DNA of 64,000 nucleotides from Halopiger djelfimassiliensis (GCF_000455365.1 NZ_HG315687.1:324883-388882), one strand, 5' to 3'. Shown: positions 8,289 to 16,810, numbered from the stretch's first letter. A program made the numbers and translations. The notes: generated by a model from the letters alone, not told the origin.

Positions 8289-9124
8289 GATGATTCACCC
8301 GGAATTGCGAAACGGTTGCTCACGAAATCGAGCGTCCGATTGGTCGTGAAGGTCAACACGAAGTACAGCAGGCTGATAAAGAGGATAACTTCGAGCACGG
8401 CCGTCGTCTGCTGTGTAAACAGGTCGTGGCTGCGCTTGAGCAGTTCCCCGAGGCCGATCGCGAACGCGATCGACGTGTCCTTCAACACGATGGTAAACTC
8501 GTTTTGGAACCCCGGAACGCTGCGGCGCAGCGCCTGGGGAACGATCACGTGTCGGATCGCCTCGAGTCGGCTCATTCCGATCGAGCGAGCGGCCTCCATC
8601 TGGCCCTCGTCGATGCTCTGTAACGCGCCACGGAAGATCTGTGATTGGTACGCGGCGCTCCGGAAGCCGAGCGCGATCGTCGCCGCGAAAAACGCCTCCG
8701 GGACGGCCGTGGGAACGGTAAACGGCGTTGGACCGAGGACGAACTCGATCGCCCGGAGGACGGCCTCGACCGATCCGAGAACGACCTCGATAGGCAACAC
8801 GAAGTACGTGAAGATCATGATGACGATAATCGGCGTCCCGCGCAACAGGACGCCGAACTTGCGGACGAACGCCCGAGGGGAGCCGCTCCCGTAGGCTTCG
8901 ATCGCGCCGGCCGGAAAGCCCGCGAGAAAGCCAAGCAGGAGGCTCGTCACCGTAAGCGCGATCGTGATGGCCGTCCCCCACAGCAGGTAGTCCGCGTTCC
9001 GGACGACGAACGCCCAGTCCTCACCGAGATGGTTCCCGACCTGTTCCTCACCGATCGCCAGCAGTTGCAACTGGTCGACCGGTACTGCCGTCACTGCCGC
9101 CGCTAGCTGTCCGACGAAGTCCAT
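8285..9124 (-). CDS. amino acid ABC transporter permease
   Basis: 279-residue inner-membrane permease of the His/Glu/Gln/Arg family. It has LLRGTPIIVIMIFTYFVLP and the cytoplasmic loop GMSRLEAIRHVIVPQALRRS followed by GFQNEF. The gene ends inside the ATPase start codon. It is the second gene of the operon, ten bases after the binding-protein stop, and is expected to pair with the permease at 6468-7466. Confidence 0.93.
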   Translation of the reverse strand: MDFVGQLAAAVTAVPVDQLQLLAIGEEQVGNHLGEDWAFVVRNADYLLWGTAITIALTVTSLLLGFLAGFPAGAIEAYGSGSPRAFVRKFGVLLRGTPIIVIMIFTYFVLPIEVVLGSVEAVLRAIEFVLGPTPFTVPTAVPEAFFAATIALGFRSAAYQSQIFRGALQSIDEGQMEAARSIGMSRLEAIRHVIVPQALRRSVPGFQNEFTIVLKDTSIAFAIGLGELLKRSHDLFTQQTTAVLEVILFISLLYFVLTFTTNRTLDFVSNRFAIPGESS

Positions 9125-9134
9125 ACTCGGTCAG

Positions 9135-9962
9135 TTATTCGCCGAACCAGTCCTGGGTCAGCGTTTCGTACTCGCCGGACTCCTCGACGGCCGCGATCCC
9201 GTCGTTGAGCGCGGCCTGCAGGTCCTCGTCTCCCTGCCGAACGCCGAGTCCGTACTCCTCGCCGGTCTCGAACGTAAACGCCGCCTCGACGTCGCGGTTG
9301 GCTTCGAACGTCCGGGCGACCGGCTGGTCCAGAACGACCGCATCGCGCAGTCCGCGCTCGAGGTCCTGGACTGCCAGCACGTAGCTGTCGTACGAATCGT
9401 AGTCGGTCGCGTCGATCAGCCCCTCGTCGATCAGGTTCTCCTGAACGATCGCTTCGCCGGTCGTTCCCGACTGCGCTCCGATCTGCTTGTCCGCGAGGTC
9501 CTCGAGCGCCGACGGCTGGAAACCGCCGCCGCTCTGGACGAGTACCGACTGATCGGAACTGTAGTAGGGATCGGAGAACGCGATCCGTTGTTTGCGGTCC
9601 TCGTTGATCGTCATCGCCGCCGCGATCACGTCGATCTTGCCGTTTTCCAGCGCGGGGATCAGCGAGTCGAACTCCAGTTCCTGCCAGCCAGCCAGTTCGT
9701 AGTCGGTTTCGTCGACGACGGCCTCCAGATGGTCGATGTCGAACCCGACCAGCTCACCGTCCTCGACCATCTCGAACGGCGGGAAGCCGGGTTCCGTGCC
9801 CGCGATGATCTCGTTTTCGCCCGTCGCTTCGGGGCCATCGTCGTCGCCGTCCCCGTCGCCGCTGCCCTCGAGACAGCCTGCCAACCCCGTGACGGTAATT
9901 CCTGCCACACCGGACAGTTTCAGATACTGTCGCCTATCGAACGTGTTACCATCGTCTTGCAT
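9135..9962 (-). CDS. amino acid ABC transporter substrate-binding lipoprotein
   Basis: 275-residue binding protein of SBP family 3. The N-terminus has a twin arginine (RRQYLK, residues 10-15) and a lipobox Cys at residue 30 (LAGC), followed by a D/G-rich linker. The mature domain has the family-3 pattern GTEPGFPPFEMVEDGELVGFDID and later AAMTINEDRKQRIAFSDPYY. The start at 9962 is chosen over an in-frame upstream ATG because the twin-arginine segment then lies close to the N-terminus and the TATA box fits. It is the first gene of the importer operon. Confidence 0.94.
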   Translation of the reverse strand: MQDDGNTFDRRQYLKLSGVAGITVTGLAGCLEGSGDGDGDDDGPEATGENEIIAGTEPGFPPFEMVEDGELVGFDIDHLEAVVDETDYELAGWQELEFDSLIPALENGKIDVIAAAMTINEDRKQRIAFSDPYYSSDQSVLVQSGGGFQPSALEDLADKQIGAQSGTTGEAIVQENLIDEGLIDATDYDSYDSYVLAVQDLERGLRDAVVLDQPVARTFEANRDVEAAFTFETGEEYGLGVRQGDEDLQAALNDGIAAVEESGEYETLTQDWFGE

Positions 9963-9991
9963 TGCTCTACGGAGGTAGTAACATGGGGTTG

Positions 9992-9999
9992 ATTTAATT
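9992..9999 (-). promoter_or_regulatory. TATA box of the amino acid ABC operon
   Basis: Reads AATTAAAT on the minus strand, centred about 33 bases before the start codon at 9962, giving a transcript with at most a short leader. It lies at the edge of the 284-base gap that separates this operon from the divergently transcribed PiT-like gene. Confidence 0.55.
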
Positions 10000-10246
10000 G
10001 TTAAGATTCTAAACGGGGCTTTCAATGCCTGAATATCGAAAAAATAGCGTTTTCTGGTTGTAGGTGCGACATGATATCGGTTACCAGTTACGGAAACAGC
10101 TATTGGTATCTAATTACTGGCAAGTGTACGATCCTCTCCCGTGATGGTCCCCGGTCGGTCCGACGATGGGCTGTCCGAATCGGTTTCGCCGCCGGCGACC
10201 CGAGGTCGGCACACACTTGTAGGATCGCCCAGTAGACCTCCCGTAG

Positions 10247-11443
10247 ATGGTCGACCCCGCGACGGTTGCGACGTTTCTGGTCGCTGCGATTGCTAGCCTC
10301 TTTATGGCGTGGGCGATCGGTGCCGGCTCGAGCGGTTCGACGCCGTTTGCGCCCGCTGTCGGCGCGAACGCGATCTCGGTGATGCGAGCGGGGTTTCTCG
10401 TCGGTATCCTCGGGTTTACCGGGGCCGTGTTACAGGGGGCAAACGTCTCCGAGGCGGTCGGGACGGAACTGATCGGCGGCGTGACACTGTCGCCGATGGC
10501 CGCGACGATCGCGCTGGTGATCGCGGCCGGACTGGTCGCGACCGGGGTCTTCGCCGGCTATCCGATCGCGACGGCGTTTACGGTCACGGGTGCGGTCATC
10601 GGCGTCGGCTTCGCGATGGGCGGCGATCCCGCGTGGCCGAAATACGCCGAGATCGCGACGCTGTGGATCCTGACGCCGTTCGTCGGCGGCGGTCTCTCGT
10701 ATGCGATCGCTCGAGTGCTGCGTGCCGAACCGATCGCCGAGGAGCATTTCATCGTCGCGCTTGCGGCCGTGGTCGGTGCGCTCGTCGCCAACATCGAGTT
10801 CGCCATCCTCGAACCCGGTCAGGCCGGCGGCGCATCGATCGCCGAAGCGACGAGCGGCTGGCTTCCCGGCCCGGCGACGGTCGCCGTCGTCGCGGTAACG
10901 GTCGTCATCGCCGCCCTCTGGGCGGGGGCGATCGCGCTCGACCTTCGGGTCGGTACCGAACGCGGTGAACGACACTTCCTGCTCGTTCTCGGCGGGCTCG
11001 TCGCCTTTTCGGCGGGTGGCAGTCAGGTCGGGCTGGCGATCGGTCCGCTGATCCCGCTGTCGGGCGACGTCGGACTCCCCTTGCCGGCGTTGCTCGTCGG
11101 CGGCGGCGTCGGCCTGCTGATCGGTTCGTGGACCGGCGCACCGCGGATGATCAAGGCGATCTCGCAGGATTACTCCTCGCTGGGCCCACGGCGTTCGATC
11201 GCCGCGCTCATCCCGTCGTTTATGATCGCCCAGACGGCCGTTCTGTACGGCATTCCGGTTTCGTTCAACGAGATCATCGTCAGCGCGATCATCGGCAGCG
11301 GGTACGCGGCCGCAGGCTCCGGCGGTAGCGGCGTCAGCGCCCGCAAGATGGGATACACCGTTCTCGCGTGGATCGCCTCGCTGGCCGGTGCGATCACCGT
11401 CTCGTTCGTCGGCTACTACGCCTTCGCGGCGCTGTTGACGTAG
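10247..11443 (+). CDS. inorganic phosphate transporter, PiT family
   Basis: 398-residue integral membrane protein with about ten hydrophobic helices. It shows the two inverted PiT repeats: an N-terminal one around PFAPAVGANAISVMRAG and a C-terminal one around AAGSGGSGVSARKMGYTVLAW, each near the expected GAND/GANA-type sites. PiT proteins co-transport phosphate with Na+ or H+. The first motif is GANA rather than GAND, a variant common in haloarchaeal homologues as far as I recall. The gene is divergent from the amino acid importer and stands alone. Confidence 0.9.
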   Translation: MVDPATVATFLVAAIASLFMAWAIGAGSSGSTPFAPAVGANAISVMRAGFLVGILGFTGAVLQGANVSEAVGTELIGGVTLSPMAATIALVIAAGLVATGVFAGYPIATAFTVTGAVIGVGFAMGGDPAWPKYAEIATLWILTPFVGGGLSYAIARVLRAEPIAEEHFIVALAAVVGALVANIEFAILEPGQAGGASIAEATSGWLPGPATVAVVAVTVVIAALWAGAIALDLRVGTERGERHFLLVLGGLVAFSAGGSQVGLAIGPLIPLSGDVGLPLPALLVGGGVGLLIGSWTGAPRMIKAISQDYSSLGPRRSIAALIPSFMIAQTAVLYGIPVSFNEIIVSAIIGSGYAAAGSGGSGVSARKMGYTVLAWIASLAGAITVSFVGYYAFAALLT

Positions 11444-11527
11444 CCACGGGCCGCAACGACCCGTCGCGTTCGCAGCACCTGTACCGACACCGAACGGTCT
11501 TTACACGATCGGTCGCCAGTTCGACGT

Positions 11528-12238
11528 ATGGACGAGGACGCGCCCGTGGATCCGGCCGACTCCGAGACGATACAGTGGCGACGCGACGCCACGACCTCGA
11601 GAACCGTTCGCCTGCTGTGGTCGTTCGGCGTCGGGACCTTCTTCGCGACGATTACGATCATCGTTCTCTGGCGGCTGTACGACGTTGCTATCCAGTCGCA
11701 AGGTCTCGTGGTACTCGGCGCTCTCTTCGGCGCGATTCTGGTGACGATCCTCGTGGTTACCGTCGTCGGCGACGCCGACCGCTGGCTCCCCGGACAGTCC
11801 CTGACGGGACCCGGATTCGATCGGGCCGTCGACGCGACGCTGGGGACGATCGCAATGTTGCTCGTCATCGGCGGGCTGATGGCTGCCGGTCGATTCGTTT
11901 CCCAGCGCGAACTGCTGGGTGGCGTCGGTGCCGGCCCGTTCACCGCGACGGCCGCGTTACTGATTCCGCTCGCACTCGTCGCGCTCGTTCTCGCCTCCTT
12001 CCTTCGCTCGGTTGGGGTGTTCGATCCCGCCGACCGGGTGATCTACCTCTACGATCCCGAACAGGCGATCGATCTCGAGGTGATCGAAGACGTCAGGACC
12101 CACCGACTCGGCGACGCCGTCGTTCTCACCCTCAGCTACGCACAACCGGACGGGCAGTACGTTCCGGGCCCGCGACGACTCGCCGTTCCGCCCGCGGTCG
12201 CGACCGAGATCGAAGCGGCCGTCGACGCAACCCCCTGA
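11528..12238 (+). CDS. hypothetical four-helix membrane protein
   Basis: 236 residues. Four hydrophobic segments are visible at about 30-50, 58-80, 107-128 and 138-160, followed by a cytoplasmic or surface domain of about 75 residues (VIYLYDPEQAIDLEVIEDVR). I do not recognise a family. A TATA-like TTTACAC lies about 30 bases before the ATG, supporting a leaderless start. It converges with the CBS-domain gene at 12248 with only nine bases between stop codons. Confidence 0.75.
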   Translation: MDEDAPVDPADSETIQWRRDATTSRTVRLLWSFGVGTFFATITIIVLWRLYDVAIQSQGLVVLGALFGAILVTILVVTVVGDADRWLPGQSLTGPGFDRAVDATLGTIAMLLVIGGLMAAGRFVSQRELLGGVGAGPFTATAALLIPLALVALVLASFLRSVGVFDPADRVIYLYDPEQAIDLEVIEDVRTHRLGDAVVLTLSYAQPDGQYVPGPRRLAVPPAVATEIEAAVDATP

Positions 12239-12247
12239 AAACCCGGC

Positions 12248-13657
12248 TCACTCGAGCGGGCTGTCGGTAACGTCGCCGGCGTCGTTGCCCTCGGGCGATC
12301 CGTTCTCGTCGCCCTCGACGGGCCGTTCGAGTTTGTGCAGTCGGGCCTTCATGATGCGGGTGTTCTCGACGTCTTCGACGGTGATCCGGACGCCGTCGTA
12401 CTCGATCTCCTCGCCCTCTTCGACGAGTCGGCCGGCGCGGTTGAAGATGAACCCGGCGATGGTTTCGAACTCCTCGCCCTCTGGAAGGTCGATTTCGAGG
12501 GCTTCGTTGACGTCCTCGATGTTGACCTCGCCCCGGACGAGGACGGTGTCGGGGTCGATCTCCTCGATCGGCTGTTCCTCGCCGCCTTCGAGGATTTCGC
12601 CGATGATCTCCTCGATCATGTCCTCCATCGTCACCAGCCCCTCGGTGGTGCCGAACTCGTCGATGACGATCGCCATATGCATCCGGTTTTCCCGCATCTC
12701 CGTGAGGAGTTCGTCGACGTTTTTCGATTCGGGGACGTGTAGCGTCGGCTGGATGAGATCCGCGAGTTCGAGGTCGTCGGAACTGGTCTCGCCGTAGTTG
12801 AGATCCCGGACCAGATCGCGGATGTGGACGACGCCGAGGACGTTATCGAGACTGCCCTCGTAGACGGGAATCCGTGCGTGGCCGCTCTGGATACAGGTCT
12901 CGATCGCCTCGTCGATATCGGCGTCTTTCGGCACCGCCGTCATGTCGAGTCGCGGCGTCATCACCTCCTTGACGATCGTGTTGTTAAAGCGGAAGATACG
13001 CGTGAGCATCTCGTGTTCTTCTTCCTCCAAGACGCCCTCGCGTTCGCCGGACTCGATCATCTCCTGAATCTCGTCACGGGTGACGTACGGTGATTCGATC
13101 GCACCGGTCGAGCCGATGAGCCTGTTGACCTGCCGCGTGAGGTAATCGAAGAGGACGATCAGCGGGAACAGCAGGTACTCCGTGGCCTTCAACGGCTTCG
13201 AGATGCGAACCGCCCACGACTCGGTGTTCTCGACGGCGTAGGACTTGGGAACGCTCTCGCCGAACAGCAACACGAGCGCCGTGATCCCGAACGTCGCCAG
13301 CAACACCCCGGCCAGTCCGCCGAAGTGGATCGACAGGATCGCCGTCGCGATCGAGGACATCGCGATGTTGACGATGTTGTTGCCGACGAGGATCGTCACG
13401 AGCAACCGATGTGGGTCGTCCTTGAGCGTTTTGACCAGCCGTGCACCCCTTACCTCGTCCTCGATCATCCCCTCGAGACGGTGTTTCGGCAGGTTGAACA
13501 TCGCGATTTCGGACGAGGAGAAAAACCCGGAGAGACCGATGAGGATGGCGACGGCGATCGCACCGAGTATCGTCACCATCGACTGGGCGACCTCGACACC
13601 CACGACCGGAACTTCGTAGGCGTCCAACGGAACCTCGAGCAGGGGAGCCAACGCCAT
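12248..13657 (-). CDS. CNNM/CorC-type membrane protein with CBS pair (hemolysin III-like annotation)
   Basis: 469 residues with the standard architecture: DUF21 transmembrane domain (about 25-200, including GFFSSSEIAMFNLPKHRLEG), a CBS-domain pair (about 225-345, starting KEVMTPRLDMTAVPKDADI), and a C-terminal CorC_HlyC domain (about 360-445). CNNM/CorC proteins are linked to Mg2+ and other divalent-cation export and nucleotide sensing; older annotations call them hemolysins. The DEFGTTEGLVTMEDMIEEI stretch is typical of the family. The role here is inferred from family only. Confidence 0.93.
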   Translation of the reverse strand: MALAPLLEVPLDAYEVPVVGVEVAQSMVTILGAIAVAILIGLSGFFSSSEIAMFNLPKHRLEGMIEDEVRGARLVKTLKDDPHRLLVTILVGNNIVNIAMSSIATAILSIHFGGLAGVLLATFGITALVLLFGESVPKSYAVENTESWAVRISKPLKATEYLLFPLIVLFDYLTRQVNRLIGSTGAIESPYVTRDEIQEMIESGEREGVLEEEEHEMLTRIFRFNNTIVKEVMTPRLDMTAVPKDADIDEAIETCIQSGHARIPVYEGSLDNVLGVVHIRDLVRDLNYGETSSDDLELADLIQPTLHVPESKNVDELLTEMRENRMHMAIVIDEFGTTEGLVTMEDMIEEIIGEILEGGEEQPIEEIDPDTVLVRGEVNIEDVNEALEIDLPEGEEFETIAGFIFNRAGRLVEEGEEIEYDGVRITVEDVENTRIMKARLHKLERPVEGDENGSPEGNDAGDVTDSPLE

Positions 13658-13758
13658 TGATGTACAGCGTTATCACCCGATCGGTTAACCGTTTACCATT
13701 TTCGGGTCCGCTTTCCGCCGACGACACGTTTACCCGCGCGTTTCCCGAACGAACGTGT

Positions 13759-14067
13759 ATGGAACCGTCCGCCGACCGCCCGATCACGTTTTACCGGCTG
13801 CAAGGCTGTCCGTACTGTGAACGCGTGACGCGGCTGTTAAACGAGTACGATCTCGAGTATCAGTCGCGGTTCGTCGAACCGATGCACTCGAAACGGGACG
13901 TCGTCAAACGCGTCGCCGGCGTCCGCACCGTCCCGGTCATCGTCGACGACAACACCGGGATCACGATGGCCGAGAGCGCGAACATCGTCGACTACCTCGA
14001 GTCGACCTACGGTTCGGCGGACGCCGAGCCCGACACTGCGGACACGCCTGCGGGGGGTGACGCCTGA
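13759..14067 (+). CDS. glutaredoxin / GST-N-like thioredoxin-fold protein
   Basis: 102 residues with a thioredoxin fold. The active site is CPYC at residues 17-20 (LQGCPYCERVTRLL), followed by the cis-proline segment RTVPVIV and the ESANIVDYLE helix typical of glutaredoxins and GST N-terminal domains. The C-terminal tail is short and acidic. The start at 13759 is chosen because it begins the conserved fold and upstream in-frame sequence has no family match. The stop codon overlaps the ATG of the next redoxin gene by one base, so the two are translationally coupled. Confidence 0.88.
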   Translation: MEPSADRPITFYRLQGCPYCERVTRLLNEYDLEYQSRFVEPMHSKRDVVKRVAGVRTVPVIVDDNTGITMAESANIVDYLESTYGSADAEPDTADTPAGGDA

Positions 14068-14576
14068 TGCCGGAGTTCGAGGTCGTCTCGCTCGAGTCGA
14101 CGGACCACGTCGAACCGGGCGACGACGCGCCCGAGTTTACCCGACCGCTGGTCAACGACGAGTACTGGACGGACCGGTCGCTGTCGGGGCTGGTCGCCGA
14201 GGGACGAACCATCCTCGTTTTCACCCCGATGACCGGCTCGTTTCTCGCCAAGTACGTCTGGGACGAACTCCACGAGCGCGGCTGGGACGACCGCGAGGAG
14301 CGGGTCGTCGGTCTCACGGCGTCGACTCCCTACGGCGTCAAGCGATTTCTCGAGGCTAACGACTACCCCTTCGCCCTCTTTGCCGATCCCGGCAACGAGG
14401 TCGCACGCGCGTACGGGATCGCCCACGACCTCGACGGAATGGCAGGCATCAGCGAACCGCGGCTTGCCTTCTTTGCTATCGACGAGCAGCGAACGATCGA
14501 GGGCGCGTGGGTCGCGACCGAGTGGCCCGAGTTCCCCGAGTACGACGCCCTCGAGTCGGAACTCGGTCTCGAGTGA
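14067..14576 (+). CDS. peroxiredoxin-like (redoxin domain) protein lacking cysteine
   Basis: 169 residues with an AhpC/TSA-type fold: GDDAPEFTRPLV, then ILVFTPMTGSFLAKYVWDEL where the peroxidatic Cys would be expected, then FALFADPGNEVARAYGI and FFAIDEQRTIEGAWV. There is no cysteine anywhere in the chain, so it cannot act by the normal peroxiredoxin chemistry. It overlaps the upstream glutaredoxin-like gene by one base (TGATG). Possible roles are a structural or chaperone partner of the glutaredoxin-like protein, or a diverged non-catalytic member. Confidence 0.85.
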   Translation: MPEFEVVSLESTDHVEPGDDAPEFTRPLVNDEYWTDRSLSGLVAEGRTILVFTPMTGSFLAKYVWDELHERGWDDREERVVGLTASTPYGVKRFLEANDYPFALFADPGNEVARAYGIAHDLDGMAGISEPRLAFFAIDEQRTIEGAWVATEWPEFPEYDALESELGLE

Positions 14577-14586
14577 CGACGGTACG

Positions 14587-14592
14587 TTTTTT
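14587..14592 (+). terminator. T6 terminator after the redoxin pair
   Basis: A run of six T residues ten bases past the redoxin stop codon, preceded by GC-rich sequence. This fits a haloarchaeal oligo-T terminator. It may overlap the promoter zone of the Sua5 gene. Confidence 0.45.
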
Positions 14593-14616
14593 CCCGTGCC
14601 GATGCGAGTCTCCGGT

Positions 14617-15243
14617 ATGGGCGGAAACGCGGATGCGAACGTGGACGGTAACGTGAGCGAGACCGCCCTCGAGCGGGCCGCGACGGCGATCCGCGAGGGG
14701 GAGCCGGTCGTCTATCCGACCGAGACGGTCTACGGACTGGGCGTCGACGCCGTCGATCCCGACGCGGTCGAGCGCGCGTTCGAGATCAAGGGGCGCGACC
14801 GGTCGAAACCGATCTCGCTTGGGGTCCCGCGGTTCGAGACGGTCCGTAAGCAGTACGTTCACGCGACCGAGCGCGAGCGGGCCTTTGCCGAGCGGTTCCT
14901 TCCCGGCCCCGTCACGCTCCTCTGTGAACGCCGCGACGTCGTGCCCGACGTGCTCACCGCCGGCCGCGACCGGGTCGGGATCCGGATCCCGGACTGTAAG
15001 CCGGCATTGGAGTTGCTCGAGCGCGCCGAACGGCCGATCACGTCGACCAGCGCCAACGTCAGCGGCGAGCCAAGCGCCCGCCGGGTCGACGACATCGGCG
15101 AACGGGTACGCGAGGCGGCGGTCGTCGTCGACGGCGGCGAAACCCCGGGAACCGAGAGTACGGTCGTCGATCTCTCGACCGAGACGATCCACCGGCGGGG
15201 CGCGCTGGCCGACGAGATCGAGGACTGGCTCGATCGCCACTAG
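14617..15243 (+). CDS. threonylcarbamoyl-AMP synthase (Sua5/YrdC/YwlC family)
   Basis: About 208 residues. It makes threonylcarbamoyl-adenylate from threonine, bicarbonate and ATP for the t6A37 modification of ANN-decoding tRNAs. The YrdC core is clear: EPVVYPTETVYGLGVDAVD, the KGRDRSKPISL nucleotide site, and TSTSANVSGEPSARRVDDI. The protein is the short YrdC type without the extra Sua5 C-terminal domain. Two nearby in-frame ATGs (14602 and 14617) are possible; I prefer 14617. The stop codon overlaps the end of the convergent Cas4-like gene. Confidence 0.92.
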   Translation: MGGNADANVDGNVSETALERAATAIREGEPVVYPTETVYGLGVDAVDPDAVERAFEIKGRDRSKPISLGVPRFETVRKQYVHATERERAFAERFLPGPVTLLCERRDVVPDVLTAGRDRVGIRIPDCKPALELLERAERPITSTSANVSGEPSARRVDDIGERVREAAVVVDGGETPGTESTVVDLSTETIHRRGALADEIEDWLDRH

Positions 15244-15953
15244 TCCGTGAACCCGAGCAGCGAGCGGAGCGTCCGGGTTCTGACGCCACAGTCGGAGGCG
15301 AACTCACAGGCGGTACACTTCGAGCGGTTGCTGGTCCGTGGCGGTGGGCCGTCCAGTTCCCGAACCGTCCGGAGCACGCTCCGGTACCTCGCTTTTCGTC
15401 GCGTCGTCAACTCGACGGATCGCACGACGCCGTAGGCAGGGTACTCGATCCAGGCCCGATCGATCGACGTTCGGTGCTCCCAGGCCAGCGCCTTGGCGGC
15501 CGCGACAGCATGGACCGACTGCGACGACCAGACCCCGTGTTCCGGCGGTTCGCCTGCGGACACGAGTGCGGGTTCGATCGGGTCCGCGAGTACCTTGTGG
15601 ACGATCCCGCGACAGCGACGGCCGGTCACAAGCACGGCCTGTGCCCGGGGCTCGAGCAGTCGCGTCCAGTGGCCGTCGTCTTCGAGGGTCCGTTTGGTGG
15701 CCGCCAGCCGATCGCGGTACCGGGCCGGAGCGACGGCGATCGGTTCGTCCTCGAGTACGCCCGACGGGGAGTCGAGCAACCCCTCGTAGCGGGTTGCAAG
15801 CGCCCGGATCGCATCGACTTCCGGCGGCGGCTCCCGGTCCTCGTCGCGGGTCCGTCGATAGTACCACTTCCGCGGACAGTAGGCGGCGGTCCGGAGGTCA
15901 CTGAACGAAACGCGGTCTACTGGCACGGGGCGTCTGGCCGCCCGTTCCTCCAA
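15240..15953 (-). CDS. orphan Cas4/Dna2-like Fe-S protein, probable inactive nuclease
   Basis: 237 residues. Cysteines at 26 (YCPRKWYY) and at 213, 216 and 222 (CTACEFASDC) reproduce the four-cysteine layout that holds the [4Fe-4S] cluster in Cas4, AddB and Dna2-type nucleases. The PD-(D/E)XK core in between appears eroded: the position expected for GxxD reads GIVH and the expected (E/D)xK reads in the SAGEP region. No cas genes or repeat array occur in the window. It is likely a stand-alone Cas4-like protein with a housekeeping or vestigial role. The Cas4-like fold is well supported; inactivity is inferred by eye. Confidence 0.8.
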   Translation of the reverse strand: MEERAARRPVPVDRVSFSDLRTAAYCPRKWYYRRTRDEDREPPPEVDAIRALATRYEGLLDSPSGVLEDEPIAVAPARYRDRLAATKRTLEDDGHWTRLLEPRAQAVLVTGRRCRGIVHKVLADPIEPALVSAGEPPEHGVWSSQSVHAVAAAKALAWEHRTSIDRAWIEYPAYGVVRSVELTTRRKARYRSVLRTVRELDGPPPRTSNRSKCTACEFASDCGVRTRTLRSLLGFTD

Positions 15954-16071
15954 GAAGGTTCGGATCGCGTTCGGACGAGGTTTCCGGCCGGTTGAACGGG
16001 CCAGTCCGGGAACGAACTGCCGGAACCGAAGCCCGAATCCTCCAGTCGACGTCCCGGCTATCGTTTCGGAG

Positions 16072-16662
16072 CTAGAAATCGACGTCGGTCTCCATTCCCT
16101 CGGTCGCGTCCTCGAGTCCGTCCTCGCGGACGTCGGTCGTCATGCGGCCGGTGAGTTCGGCGTCCGCGAGGATGCTGTCGAACTCGTCGCGGTAGCGGTC
16201 GTTTGCGGTCCGTGACTGGTCTTCAGCCTGCGCGACGCGTCGGTACCGCCGGATCTGCTCCTCGCTGACGTCGTACTCGTCGGCGAGCGTGGCGTCGTCC
16301 TCGTCCCGGTCGCGGATCGCCGCGAGGTCGACCTCGTCGGCGTCGTCCTCGTCGAAGAGGTGCAATGACAGCCGCGCCTCGAAGACCTCGTCCGGATCGA
16401 CGCCGAGTTCGTCGGCGACCGCCTCGTCGCTCGTTCCGTCGTAGAAGGCTCTCGCCACCTCGATCAACTCCTCGGTCGAAAGCGCCGTCTCGAACCCGTA
16501 TCGCTCGCGCATCTGGGTCACGACGCTCTCGAGTCGCTCCTCGTCGGAGCGCTCGTCCCGCTCGAGGGAGCCGCGGGTGTTCTCCTGGGATTCGGTGACC
16601 GTTTCCTCCCCGTCGGTGACGTCGGTGAAGATATCCCGGAGCTCCTCGGTTTTTTCGTTCAT
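16072..16662 (-). CDS. cmi4: conditioned medium-induced protein 4
   Basis: 196 residues, strongly acidic, starting MNEKTEELRDIFTDVTDGEE. I recognise this as the haloarchaeal conditioned-medium-induced protein 4 family, named for induction by spent medium; its mechanism is not known. Helical segments at about 45-100 (STEELIEVARAFYDGTSDEAVADELGV) look like helix-turn-helix-type modules, and a similar second one follows (ATLADEYDVSEEQIRRYRR), suggesting DNA or protein binding. A TATA box about 28 bases before the ATG indicates a leaderless transcript. It is divergent from the oxidoreductase gene at 16842, with a palindrome between them. Confidence 0.85.
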   Translation of the reverse strand: MNEKTEELRDIFTDVTDGEETVTESQENTRGSLERDERSDEERLESVVTQMRERYGFETALSTEELIEVARAFYDGTSDEAVADELGVDPDEVFEARLSLHLFDEDDADEVDLAAIRDRDEDDATLADEYDVSEEQIRRYRRVAQAEDQSRTANDRYRDEFDSILADAELTGRMTTDVREDGLEDATEGMETDVDF

Positions 16663-16686
16663 GCGTGGACACTCCCGACGGGCGGC

Positions 16687-16694
16687 TATTTAAG
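16687..16694 (-). promoter_or_regulatory. TATA box of cmi4
   Basis: Reads CTTAAATA on the minus strand, centred about 28 bases before the cmi4 ATG, as expected for a leaderless haloarchaeal gene. Confidence 0.6.
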
Positions 16695-16756
16695 CCTGTT
16701 GCCAGATAGCGTTGGGCGGGAATCGAACACGGATGACAATTATGAACTCGAAATCG

Positions 16757-16772
16757 CGCGAAAATTTTCGCG
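16757..16772. promoter_or_regulatory. perfect 16-base palindrome, candidate operator
   Basis: CGCGAAAATTTTCGCG is a perfect inverted repeat placed between two divergent leaderless promoters (cmi4 and the 16842 oxidoreductase), about 40 bases before the TATA box of the latter. Its position and symmetry suit a binding site for a dimeric regulator. The regulator is unknown. Confidence 0.45.
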
Positions 16773-16810
16773 GGACGGCAACGGGGTCGACTGCGGGACG
16801 GGGTGACAAG

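Noticed and set aside
15240..15953. Whether the Cas4-like gene marks a CRISPR locus
   Set aside because: No direct-repeat array and no other cas gene in the window.
16715..16740. GGGCGGGAATCGAACAC looks like a tRNA T-arm on the minus strand
   Set aside because: The five bases on each side do not pair and no acceptor or anticodon arm can be placed around it.
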